From NCBI GenBank assembly GCA_934129945.1, contig CAKOXC010000001.1, positions 241,016-305,015 on the forward strand: a stretch of DNA of 64,000 nucleotides. The letters are read 5' to 3'. The translations under genes and the position numbers were made by a program. The notes beneath the pieces are model-generated. The model saw nothing but the letters and a program-made list of their open reading frames with translations. It searched no databases and was not told the DNA's origin. This DNA is from an uncultured Bacilli bacterium (lineage in GTDB: Bacteria > Bacillota_I > Bacilli_A > RF39 > UBA660). Numbering within the stretch: position 1 is the stretch's first letter; every line of letters starts with the position of its first letter. Positions 31,119 through 39,946 of the stretch are shown here, one piece after another.

Positions 31119-34100
31119 ATGAATAAATTAGGAGAAAAAATTTGTAAACATAAAAACCTCATAATTATTTTGACTGTAATTTTATTAATTCCAGCACTAA
31201 TAGGAATGTATAAAACAAAAATTAATTATGATATTTTGGTTTACTTACCTGAAGATATTGAAACAATAAAAGGTGAGAACATTTTAACAGATGATTTTAA
31301 CATGGGGGCATTTGCAATCACTATTGTTGACAATATGGCAGACAAAGACGTATTAACTTTGGAAAGTAAAATAAGAGATATAGATGGAGTAAATAAAGTC
31401 GTAAGTATCGACGATATTACGGGAACAACTATTCCACTAGAATTTATACCTTCTGATATTACTGAAAAAGTAGCAAAAGGTAATTCTAAATTAGTACTTG
31501 TAACATTTAATGAGTCAACGAGTGATGATGTAACATTAGATGCCGTTCAAGACTTACGTAATCTTGTAAAAAATACTGCTAAAGTTGGTGGTATGAGTGC
31601 TATGGTACTTGATACAAAAGAATTATTTAATAGTGAAATGGCATTATATGTTGCTATTGCTGTAGTTTTATGTATCATGGTTTTAATGATTTCACTAGAT
31701 TCTTATCTAGTACCTATATTACTTATTGCTAATATTGGAGTTGCTATTTTATTCAATATGGGAAGTAACATTTTCCTTGGAGATATTTGTTATATTACTA
31801 AAGCAATTAGTGCTGTATTACAACTTGGGGTAACAACAGACTTTTCTATATTCTTGTATCATAAATACGAAAAAGCTAAAAAAGAAAATAAAGACATAAA
31901 TAAAGCAATGTCAATTGCAATACATGAAACTTTAGTATCAGTGTTTGGTAGTTCAATAACAACTATTGCAGGTTTCTTAGCATTGTGTACAATGAACTTA
32001 AAATTGGGTACTGATATAGGTATTGTTATGGCAAAAGGTGTAGTATTTGGATTATTATGTGTAATTACATTATTCCCAGCATTACTTTTAATTTTTGATA
32101 AACAAATAGAAAAAACTAAACATAAAGAAATACTTCCAAAATTTACAAGAGTTAAGAATTTTGTAATGAAAAATTATAAAATTATATTCGTAGTATTCTT
32201 ATTATTACTATTCCCAGCATATAAAGCTCAATCAAAAACTAGTGTATATTATAAACTTGATGAATCTATTCCAGATGATTATGGTTATACAATAGCTACA
32301 AAGGCTTTAAAAGAAGATTATGATATTGTTTCACAAGAATTAATATTAGTATCTAAAGATATGTCAAATTCAGATATGAATATGATGGTTAATGAGATAA
32401 AGGATATTGATGGCATTAATTTAGTTCTAAGTCCATCTTCATTAAGTGAATATGGATTAAGTGAAGAAATGTTATCAGATGATATTAAAGATATTTATCA
32501 AACAGATAAGTATAAAATGGTATTAGTAAATTCTACATATGATATAGCTACTGAAGAATTAAATGATCAAATTACAAAAGTAAATAATATAGTAAAAAAA
32601 TATGATGAAAATTCAATAGTAGCTGGTGAAGGTCCTTTAATGAAAGATCTTGTAGAGATTACTGATCAGGACTTTAAAAATGTTAATACAACGAGTATAG
32701 CTGTAATATTTGTATTGATGTTAATAGTATTGAAATCAATTTCTTTGCCAGTATTATTAGTTACAGCAATTGAGTTTGCAATATTTATAAACATGGGTGT
32801 TCCATATTTTACAGGAACAGAAATTCCATTTATTGCTTCAGTTGTAATTGGTACTATCCAATTAGGGGCTACTATTGACTACGCAATATTAATGACAACT
32901 AAATACTTAGAAGAAAGACAAAAAGGAACGAGTAAAGAAGATTCTATAAAAATAGCATTAGATAACTCAGTTACTTCAATTGTTGTTAGTGGGTTATGTT
33001 TCTTTGCAGCAACTATTGGAGTTGGAGTAGTTTCTAAAATTGATATGATTGGATCACTTTGTACACTTATTTCAAGAGGAGCTATTATAAGTATGATAGT
33101 AGTAATTACAGTAGTTCCATCACTTCTAATGATTTTTGATAAATTAATTTGTAAAACAACACTTGGATTTAATAAAAAAGAAAGGAAAATAAATATGAAA
33201 AAGAATATAAAAAAAATGGATTCATGGGCTTTGATAGCTATGTTAATGACACCAGCATTACCAGTTAGTGCGTTAACTAAAGATGAAACTGTATATTCAA
33301 AATTAGAAACAAATGGTGATACAAAATACACCATTGTTACTGAACATTTAATAAATGATAAAGAAGAAAACAATTTAATAGATTCTACAGATTTAAAAGA
33401 TATAATTAATACCAATGGTAGTGAAAAATATACTATTGATGGTGATAATATTGTATGGAGTTCAAATAAAAAAGATATTTACTATAAAGGAAGCACAGAA
33501 AAAGAATTACCTGTTACATTAAAAGCAACTTATAAATTTGATGGAAAAGAATCAGATGTAAAAGATATGCTTGGTAAAAAGGGTAATGTTGAAATAACTT
33601 TAACTTATAAAAATTCAGATAAACATGTTGTTAATGGTTCAACAATGTATACTCCATTTGTAGTAACAACTGCTACAACTTTTGATTCAACTACTACATC
33701 TAATTTAAAAGTAACTAATGGTAAAGTAGTTTCAAATGGTAAAACTTATGCAGTAGCAGCAATAGCAACTCCAGGATTATATGAAAGTTTAAATATTAGT
33801 GAATTAAAAGATATGGACACTATTAAAATTACATTTGATACAACTGATTTTGAATTAAGTAGCATATATTCAATGGTTAATGCCAAATTAATTGATAGTA
33901 GTGATTTAAAAGTATTTAATGAATTAGATTCATTATATTCTAAAGTAGATACTTTAAAATCTAGTAGTGCTAAACTTGTAAATGGTTCAAAAGAATTAAC
34001 TAATGGTGTTAAACAAATTAGAAGTGCTGTAATTGCATCAGTTAATGAATTAAAAAATAATAAAGAAACTATTAATGAAAAGACTTTAAGTGCTATTGGT

Positions 34101-34883
34101 TCTAGCGCTAAAGAACAAGCTATTAAAAAAGTTGAAAGCAATAAAGAAAATATTATGAAACAAGCAATGCAACAAGTTGTTGAGACTGAAAATCAAACAC
34201 ATACTATTAAAACAGCATCAGATGCTTCAGTTGATGGTAATGCAGAACTTATTGGAGCTTTAAAATTAGCTTCTCATGAAAGCTTAAAACAAGAAATTGG
34301 AGAGTCAAATTATAATGATTGCGTACAAGCAAGTTGCCCTTATTTAGCTGCAGCAGAAAATAAAGCTGTAAAAGAAGCAAAAGAAAAATTTTATAACAAT
34401 GCCTTAGAACTTGCTAAACAAACTGCAGCTCAAACAGCTTATCAAACAGCTCTTAAAACTGCATCAGAAACTGCTTCTGAAACATCAACACAAGTAGCAA
34501 CACAAGTTGCAGCTGTAGTTAAAAATACTGTAATTAATAAAATGGTTACTTCTTTAAACACTTTAGTTGGAGGATTAGATTCTTTACTTGATGGCGCACA
34601 AACTTTATCAAATGGAATAGAACAATTTGATAATGAAGGTATTAATAAAATAGCTACATTAGTAAATGATAAAGTTAAACCTACAAGTAATAAATTACAA
34701 AGTTTAACTAAGTTAGCTAATGATTATAATACATTTACTAAAACATCAAATAATGTTGATTCTAACACAAAATTTGTTTTAGTAATTGATAGTCAAAAGA
34801 AAGTTGAAGAAAAAAAAGAAACTAAGACAACTAAAAAAACTAACGAAACTTTTATGGATAGAGTAAAAAATCTATTTAAGTAA
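31119..34883 (+). CDS. MMPL/RND-type transporter fused to a YhgE/Pip-like exported domain
   Basis: A 1254-residue protein. Residues 1-690 are a complete MMPL/RND-family permease: two repeats, each a first transmembrane helix, an outer domain and five more helices, with GDICYITKAISAVLQLGVTTDFSIFL and IPFIASVVIGTIQLGATIDYAILM. From Met 693 comes what looks like a second protein, with its own signal peptide (SWALIAMLMTPALPVSA), beta-rich domains and a long YhgE-like helical region with NGSKELTNGVKQI and LDGAQTLSNGIEQF. AAAGAAAGGA 8 bases before ATG 33195 could also start the second part separately. TetR-controlled; lipid or amphiphile export is the likely role. Confidence 0.85.
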   Translation: MNKLGEKICKHKNLIIILTVILLIPALIGMYKTKINYDILVYLPEDIETIKGENILTDDFNMGAFAITIVDNMADKDVLTLESKIRDIDGVNKVVSIDDITGTTIPLEFIPSDITEKVAKGNSKLVLVTFNESTSDDVTLDAVQDLRNLVKNTAKVGGMSAMVLDTKELFNSEMALYVAIAVVLCIMVLMISLDSYLVPILLIANIGVAILFNMGSNIFLGDICYITKAISAVLQLGVTTDFSIFLYHKYEKAKKENKDINKAMSIAIHETLVSVFGSSITTIAGFLALCTMNLKLGTDIGIVMAKGVVFGLLCVITLFPALLLIFDKQIEKTKHKEILPKFTRVKNFVMKNYKIIFVVFLLLLFPAYKAQSKTSVYYKLDESIPDDYGYTIATKALKEDYDIVSQELILVSKDMSNSDMNMMVNEIKDIDGINLVLSPSSLSEYGLSEEMLSDDIKDIYQTDKYKMVLVNSTYDIATEELNDQITKVNNIVKKYDENSIVAGEGPLMKDLVEITDQDFKNVNTTSIAVIFVLMLIVLKSISLPVLLVTAIEFAIFINMGVPYFTGTEIPFIASVVIGTIQLGATIDYAILMTTKYLEERQKGTSKEDSIKIALDNSVTSIVVSGLCFFAATIGVGVVSKIDMIGSLCTLISRGAIISMIVVITVVPSLLMIFDKLICKTTLGFNKKERKINMKKNIKKMDSWALIAMLMTPALPVSALTKDETVYSKLETNGDTKYTIVTEHLINDKEENNLIDSTDLKDIINTNGSEKYTIDGDNIVWSSNKKDIYYKGSTEKELPVTLKATYKFDGKESDVKDMLGKKGNVEITLTYKNSDKHVVNGSTMYTPFVVTTATTFDSTTTSNLKVTNGKVVSNGKTYAVAAIATPGLYESLNISELKDMDTIKITFDTTDFELSSIYSMVNAKLIDSSDLKVFNELDSLYSKVDTLKSSSAKLVNGSKELTNGVKQIRSAVIASVNELKNNKETINEKTLSAIGSSAKEQAIKKVESNKENIMKQAMQQVVETENQTHTIKTASDASVDGNAELIGALKLASHESLKQEIGESNYNDCVQASCPYLAAAENKAVKEAKEKFYNNALELAKQTAAQTAYQTALKTASETASETSTQVATQVAAVVKNTVINKMVTSLNTLVGGLDSLLDGAQTLSNGIEQFDNEGINKIATLVNDKVKPTSNKLQSLTKLANDYNTFTKTSNNVDSNTKFVLVIDSQKKVEEKKETKTTKKTNETFMDRVKNLFK

Positions 34884-34886
34884 TCT

Positions 34887-34914
34887 ACTGTTGATAAATA
34901 TCAACAGTTTTTTT
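34887..34914 (+). terminator. terminator of the MMPL gene
   Basis: ACTGTTGATA - AA - TATCAACAGT, then T's. Confidence 0.9.
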
Positions 34915-34923
34915 AAAAAAATA

Positions 34924-34932
34924 TGATAAAAT
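34924..34932 (+). promoter_or_regulatory. extended -10 promoter
   Basis: TGaTAAAAT, directly after the terminator. Confidence 0.5.
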
Positions 34933-34947
34933 TAATATGGTGATAGT

Positions 34948-35643
34948 ATGACAATAGAAAAATTATGTTTATTATTTTTACTTTTTATAACTTATTCGTT
35001 CATTGGATGGTGTATGGAAGTAGGATGTAAACTTGTTGAATTAAAAAAATTTATAAATAGAGGTTTTTTAATAGGACCTTACTGTCCGATATATGGATGG
35101 GGATGTATATTAATAATTATTTTACTTAATAAATATACAAATGATCCACTGGTATTATTTATAATGGCTATAGTAATATGTTCAATACTTGAATATTTTA
35201 CCAGTTATTTTATGGAAAAACTATTTAAAGCTAGATGGTGGGATTATAGTAGAAGAAAATTTAATATAAATGGTAGAATTTGTTTAGAAACAATGATACC
35301 ATTCGGTTTACTTGGCTGTCTTATAATGTACTTTGTAAATCCATTCTTTGTATCAATCTATTCTAAAATACCTTCAAATATATTAATAATTATATCTTCT
35401 GTTTTATTTACTATATTTTTAACAGATAATATAATTTCATATACTATAATGTTTAAAATGAAAATACCTAAGATTAAAATATCTAAGGATAATACTGAAG
35501 AGATTACAGAATACGTTAGAAGTATACTTGCTAAAAGATCTTTTCTATATAAACGTTTAATGAAAGCTTATCCTAATATGAAAATATTAAGAAATAAAGT
35601 TATGTCAATAAACAATGATATTGATAATATAAATCAATATTAA
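34948..35643 (+). CDS. CmpB-like membrane protein (putative ABC-transporter type IV family)
   Basis: A 231-residue polytopic membrane protein. The N-terminal YSFIGWCMEVGCKLVELKKFINRGFLIGPYCPIYG-type block and LEYFTSYFMEKLFKARWWDYSRRKFNINGRICLE are the hallmarks of the CmpB/PF06541 family. The biochemical role is unknown. Five to six helices are visible, with a basic C-terminal tail. It has its own promoter. Confidence 0.78.
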   Translation: MTIEKLCLLFLLFITYSFIGWCMEVGCKLVELKKFINRGFLIGPYCPIYGWGCILIIILLNKYTNDPLVLFIMAIVICSILEYFTSYFMEKLFKARWWDYSRRKFNINGRICLETMIPFGLLGCLIMYFVNPFFVSIYSKIPSNILIIISSVLFTIFLTDNIISYTIMFKMKIPKIKISKDNTEEITEYVRSILAKRSFLYKRLMKAYPNMKILRNKVMSINNDIDNINQY

Positions 35644-35645
35644 TG

Positions 35646-35654
35646 TGTTATAAT
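35646..35654 (+). promoter_or_regulatory. extended -10 promoter
   Basis: TGtTATAAT. The ATG formed at its end (35653) cannot be the start, because transcription would begin after it. Confidence 0.55.
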
Positions 35655-35673
35655 GAAAAAGAGGGATGATAAT

Positions 35674-35973
35674 ATGCAAAAATTTAGTAATTACTTATTA
35701 AATAATAATGTTGGCTTAAAAGAAGAAATTAATTCAAAATTAATTAATTTAATGATGTGCTTAAATAATAAAGAATTAAAAGAAAGTATTACTGATGAAG
35801 AATATGTTTATTTCACATATACTAGTAATAATTTATTAACTAAGTATAGAGATATAATAACTCAAGAAATAATTAATGAAAATAAATTAGACATGTTGAA
35901 TACTGAATTAGCAAAATTAAATAATGAAGTTTTAGAATGCTATGAAAAAATAAATAAAGGTATTGGAAGATAA
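35674..35973 (+). CDS. small helical protein, unknown
   Basis: A 99-residue soluble protein, mostly helical with coiled-coil character in the second half (LDMLNTELAKLNNEVLECYEKI). GAGGGAT positions ATG 35674. I do not recognise the family. It sits alone between a promoter and a weak terminator. Confidence 0.7.
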   Translation: MQKFSNYLLNNNVGLKEEINSKLINLMMCLNNKELKESITDEEYVYFTYTSNNLLTKYRDIITQEIINENKLDMLNTELAKLNNEVLECYEKINKGIGR

Positions 35974-35976
35974 AAG

Positions 35977-36001
35977 TTACACCATTTTGTGTGATTTTTT
36001 T
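35977..36001 (+). terminator. weak terminator
   Basis: TTACAC - CATTTT - GTGTGA plus T's. Confidence 0.5.
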
Positions 36002-36058
36002 AAAAAATAAGCATTAATTGAAATTGTTAATAAAATTTAGTTAAAAAATATCAATATA

Positions 36059-36067
36059 TGTTATAAT
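36059..36067 (+). promoter_or_regulatory. extended -10 promoter of the unknown-MFS operon
   Basis: TGtTATAAT, 12 bases before TTGGAGGT. Confidence 0.65.
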
Positions 36068-36090
36068 AAAAAACAAATTGGAGGTATAAA

Positions 36091-37800
36091 GTGAAAATAT
36101 TAGTTGGTTTATCTAATAATCTATTTGAAAATAATTCATTGCATAAGATGCACATAATTGATTCTGATATGATATCAGAGCCATATTTTTTATCTAATGA
36201 TTGGAAAGAATTAGATTTGAATGAATTAAGTCAATGTGTTAATATTCAAGTTGATAAAACAAAATTTCAATCAACAATTCAAAATCCATTAGAATATATT
36301 TCTTCAAATTTTGATCTTGAAAAAATAGTTGACTGCGAAAAAAATGAGACTAATTTTCAAATAACAAATGTTTATTATGATGAGATAGAACAACCACAAC
36401 TTTACAAAGCAGTTTATTCTGATGGTCGTATAATAATTCATGATATTTCTGAATTATTTTATAGAAAAGAGAGCAGTTTATTAGGTAAAACAGTAGAAGA
36501 ATTACCATCTTTTGTAAAAAAGGAACCATTATCAGGAGCATATGAGTGGTGGAAAGCAAAGGATGAAAATACCAAAAATATTAATAGTAGATATTTTTCT
36601 GGCCAATTTGAAGTTTATGAAAATATGCCAGTTAAACTTTTATATCATTATCTAACTGGCGTTAAAGGTTTTAAAGTTGGTTATCATACTCAAACAGAAG
36701 TTAATGAAAATAATTCATCAGAAGTACAACATGAATATTTGTTATACAAAGATACTGCTAATATAAAATTAAAGGAAAGTGTGCTTTCAAAAGAAGAACA
36801 AAATTTGCTATTTGCTAATGATTATAACGATTATGGAATACATGGTGAAAGTGATCCATATCCTAATAAAAGAAAATTAAGCTATTATGGTGCAACTATG
36901 TCAATTATTTGCTCCAAAGAAAATTATCCATCATTTGATATTCATAGTGCTCCATCTTCCCAAAGAACATATAATAAAAATGAAATAGCAATTGAAATAG
37001 ATTATAGAAAAAGATTAATGTATATATATAATAAACTTGAGGAAAATGGATGTATTTCAAAAGATTGGAAATTAAGTGAACATAATATCTTTTTTGGAAT
37101 GACAAAATATGCATTAATACCTGATGAATTATCGTTATTAAGTGCTAAATTACAAAGTGAAAAAGAAAACAAGTTGTATGGTCATGTAATGTCTGCAACA
37201 AATGGACATTGGTCTACTTTTAATACAGATGATTGGATAAAAGCATCTGGATTATTACTCAGTACACAATTTTATAGTACAGAGTTTAAAGAAAAATTAA
37301 ATTCTATTTTTCAAAAATATAAATCTTTGTATATAAATGGATTAAAAGAATTAATAGAGAAAATGGGAGCGAAAGATGCTCTTGAGACAATGAAATGGAC
37401 AAAAGAAGCATCAAGAGAAGTATTAAAAAATATTTCAATAGTAAAAAATGATTATACTTTAAAAAAAGCAAATTCAGATATTGTTGATCAAATGAGTAAT
37501 TTGTATACATATAAACGTAATAATTATCCTCTTCCAGAATGGTTACAAATATATTCTTTGGAAACAATCAAAATGTTAGGTGGAATTGATTCATTACAAG
37601 AACTTATTGATAAGCGTGGCGAACAATATGCAAAAGAATTTGTAATAATTTTAGCTGAAGAAATAGAACAAGAAATAAAAAATAAACTTCATAGTCAGAA
37701 CAAATGCTTTATTAGTACAGAAGAAATAATAACAGAATATGATTCAATTAATGCTTTAGAAAGTATTCCAAAAGATACATTAGGAAAAAGCAGAAAATGA
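36091..37800 (+). CDS. 569-residue protein of unknown function
   Basis: A soluble protein without transmembrane or signal segments. I recognise no domain. It has several conserved-looking aromatic or polar motifs (SGAYEWWKAKDENTK, NDYNDYGIHGESDPYPNKRKLSYYGATM, MSATNGHWSTFNTDDWIKASGL, SEHNIFFGMTKYAL) that read like an enzyme core, and a helical C-terminal third. GTG start after GGAGGT. It overlaps the MFS gene by 4 bases (ATGA), so the two are tightly coupled: possibly synthesis or modification of a compound plus its export. Confidence 0.8.
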   Translation: MKILVGLSNNLFENNSLHKMHIIDSDMISEPYFLSNDWKELDLNELSQCVNIQVDKTKFQSTIQNPLEYISSNFDLEKIVDCEKNETNFQITNVYYDEIEQPQLYKAVYSDGRIIIHDISELFYRKESSLLGKTVEELPSFVKKEPLSGAYEWWKAKDENTKNINSRYFSGQFEVYENMPVKLLYHYLTGVKGFKVGYHTQTEVNENNSSEVQHEYLLYKDTANIKLKESVLSKEEQNLLFANDYNDYGIHGESDPYPNKRKLSYYGATMSIICSKENYPSFDIHSAPSSQRTYNKNEIAIEIDYRKRLMYIYNKLEENGCISKDWKLSEHNIFFGMTKYALIPDELSLLSAKLQSEKENKLYGHVMSATNGHWSTFNTDDWIKASGLLLSTQFYSTEFKEKLNSIFQKYKSLYINGLKELIEKMGAKDALETMKWTKEASREVLKNISIVKNDYTLKKANSDIVDQMSNLYTYKRNNYPLPEWLQIYSLETIKMLGGIDSLQELIDKRGEQYAKEFVIILAEEIEQEIKNKLHSQNKCFISTEEIITEYDSINALESIPKDTLGKSRK

Positions 37801-38957
37801 AAAAATTAATATTTACACATTCAATAAATAGCATTGTTAGTAAATTTACTTCATTATTTTTGGCAATATATTTTTTAAAAATAACTGATGGAAATGTAGT
37901 AAGTGTAGTGTCATATTATTTATTTAAATATTCTCTAAATGGTATTTTTTCTTTTTTTTCTTTAAAATTAATTAACAAAGATAATGCTTTGAATGTTTAT
38001 AGATTAGGTCTATTATCTAATGGATTATGTTTATTTATATTATTAATTCTTGGAAATAAAGTAGCGAATTATATTTATTTATATGCAATAATAGATGGTT
38101 TGACTAGTTTATTATATTGGTCAGCATATAAAATGATTTTAAATAATTTTAAAAACGATCATGAATTTAAAAAAATATTTTCTTATAATAGTGTTGTTAC
38201 AAGTATAATTTCAATTATTTCGACAATTGGAATGGGATATATAATAGTTAATGCTTCTTATAATATTGTAATAACTATTATTATTGTTCTTATTATTTTA
38301 GCTGTTATGACAACATTTAATTTTGATAAATATGAATTTGAAATTAATAAGATTAAAGTTTCAAATATTAAATATATCTTAAAAGATAACCAAGCTAAGC
38401 AAATTTGTAAAATTGTTTTTTTTGAAGGAATGGGATTTAGAGGCGGACTAGATACAACAATTACTTTAATAATATTTTTAACCCTTGCTTCAGAATCTAG
38501 TTTAGGTAATTTAAATGCTTTATTTGCTATGTTAGGTTTAATAACTTCTTTAATTGTTAAAAATCATTTAAAAGAAGAAAATAATAAAAAAGCATTTGCT
38601 ATTTCAGCATTAAGTATTTTAATTGTAACAATACCTATTATTTTTATAAATTCATTTTCAGTATTTATAATTTATAATATAGTATTTAACATAGCTTATA
38701 AAGTTACCCAAATTTTAGTTGATACTGCAGTTTTTAATATTCATTCGAACGAAACTATAAAAAAATATTATTTAGAATATACTTTTATCAGCGAGACAAT
38801 TCATGGGTTTGGAAAAGCATTAAGTGAATTAATTTTGTTGATTTCAGTTGTTTATTCTTTTAGCTTGATAAACTTAAGAATTGTAGCGGCAATATTATCT
38901 TTTAGTATAATTTTACAAACCATTGTTTACTGTAAATTTAATAAAAATAGGGAATAG
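37797..38957 (+). CDS. MFS-type transporter
   Basis: A 386-residue membrane protein with 10-12 predicted helices, the size and topology of a major-facilitator exporter. The N-terminal MKKLIFTHSINSIVSKFTSLFLAIYFL and the central loop before KQICKIVFFEGMGFRGGLD fit MFS halves. The classic motif A is weak. Coupling by ATGA to the unknown 569-residue protein suggests that its substrate is the product or target of that protein. Confidence 0.75.
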   Translation: MKKLIFTHSINSIVSKFTSLFLAIYFLKITDGNVVSVVSYYLFKYSLNGIFSFFSLKLINKDNALNVYRLGLLSNGLCLFILLILGNKVANYIYLYAIIDGLTSLLYWSAYKMILNNFKNDHEFKKIFSYNSVVTSIISIISTIGMGYIIVNASYNIVITIIIVLIILAVMTTFNFDKYEFEINKIKVSNIKYILKDNQAKQICKIVFFEGMGFRGGLDTTITLIIFLTLASESSLGNLNALFAMLGLITSLIVKNHLKEENNKKAFAISALSILIVTIPIIFINSFSVFIIYNIVFNIAYKVTQILVDTAVFNIHSNETIKKYYLEYTFISETIHGFGKALSELILLISVVYSFSLINLRIVAAILSFSIILQTIVYCKFNKNRE

Positions 38958-39030
38958 TTTAAATTTTGTATTCTCTAGTACTAAAAACAACAAAATATTA
39001 TTTGATGTAAAAAGTTTAAAAGTCATAAAA

Positions 39031-39076
39031 ATAAAATGCTATTTACGTTATAATATATAAGTAAATAGCATTTTAT
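39031..39076. repeat. 16-bp perfect inverted repeat around the traX promoter, also terminator-like
   Basis: Arms 39031-39046 and 39061-39076 are perfect reverse complements with a 14-nt loop that contains TATAAT (39049-39054). RNA reading in from upstream would form a 16-bp hairpin followed by a partly T-rich tail. Confidence 0.8.
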
Positions 39077-39091
39077 TAAGTAGGTGTAATA

Positions 39092-39835
39092 ATGAAAAAA
39101 TTAAATTCTAATCACTTAAAGTTAATTGCAATTATAGCAATGACAATTGATCATGTTGCAGATTTGATGTATCCAGGAATGCCTAATAATATGATTTCAA
39201 ATATCTTACATATTATTGGTAGATTGACTGCTCCTATTATGTTTTTCTTTATTTGTGAGGGATTTTATTATACTAAAAATTTAAAAAAATATATTTTAAG
39301 ATTGTTTATTTTTGCTATTATATCTCACTTTGCTTATTGCTTTTCATTTGGTATAAATTATATTCCATTTAGTTCGGGAAACATATTTAATCAAACAAGC
39401 ATTATGTGGTCACTAGCTTGGTCAGTAGTTGCACTTTATATTGTAAATTGTAAAAATAATTTAAAAGAATGGCAAAAATGGTTATTAATTATTTTAATAA
39501 ATCTTATAACTTTTTCTTCTGATTATAGTTGCATTTCTGTAATGGCAATTCTATCTATGTATTCAAATAAAGGTAATCTAAAAAAACAATTTATAAGTAT
39601 GAGTTTTTGGATTTTAATTTATGCAGTTATTTCATATTTATTTGTTAGTAAAGTTTATGGCTTAATCACAATTGGAGTTATATTAGTATATCCATTACTC
39701 AATGCTTATAATGAAAAAAAAGGCAAATTAAAATGGATGAAATGGTTTTTCTATTTGTATTATCCCTTACATTTAATTTTAATAGGAATATTAAGAAGGA
39801 TAATATATGGAAATGTACCATTATTATTTAATTAA
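39092..39835 (+). CDS. TraX family membrane protein
   Basis: A 247-residue polytopic protein of the TraX/acyltransferase-3-like family: LKLIAIIAMTIDHVADLMYPG, then GRLTAPIMFFFICEGFYYTKN and a C-terminal FYLYYPLHLILIGIL. TraX acetylates F pilin in enterobacteria; chromosomal relatives in Firmicutes probably acylate surface components. It is not linked to the conjugation genes further on. SD-like AGTAGGTG precedes ATG. Confidence 0.88.
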   Translation: MKKLNSNHLKLIAIIAMTIDHVADLMYPGMPNNMISNILHIIGRLTAPIMFFFICEGFYYTKNLKKYILRLFIFAIISHFAYCFSFGINYIPFSSGNIFNQTSIMWSLAWSVVALYIVNCKNNLKEWQKWLLIILINLITFSSDYSCISVMAILSMYSNKGNLKKQFISMSFWILIYAVISYLFVSKVYGLITIGVILVYPLLNAYNEKKGKLKWMKWFFYLYYPLHLILIGILRRIIYGNVPLLFN

Positions 39836-39885
39836 ATGAATTATAATTTAATAATTAACAAAATAATTACTTTGATAATTTTTTT

Positions 39886-39915
39886 AAAATGTTATTTATC
39901 GATAACATTTTTTTT
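39886..39915 (+). terminator. traX terminator
   Basis: AAAATGTTAT - TTATCG - ATAACATTTT, with T's after and on the reverse strand as well. Confidence 0.85.
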
Positions 39916-39931
39916 CTATATTCATAAACTA
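39905..39931 (+). promoter_or_regulatory. sigma-K-type promoter of the LysM amidase
   Basis: AC (39905-39906), exactly 16 nt, CATAAACTA (39923-39931). The Bacillus amidase CwlC is sigma-K dependent. Confidence 0.5.
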
Positions 39932-39946
39932 ATATAGGTGATTATA

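Noticed and set aside
32879..33415. 178-codon open frame antisense to the MMPL gene
   Set aside because: Antisense to a gene with clear family motifs; low-complexity Ser/Ile/Leu product, no SD.
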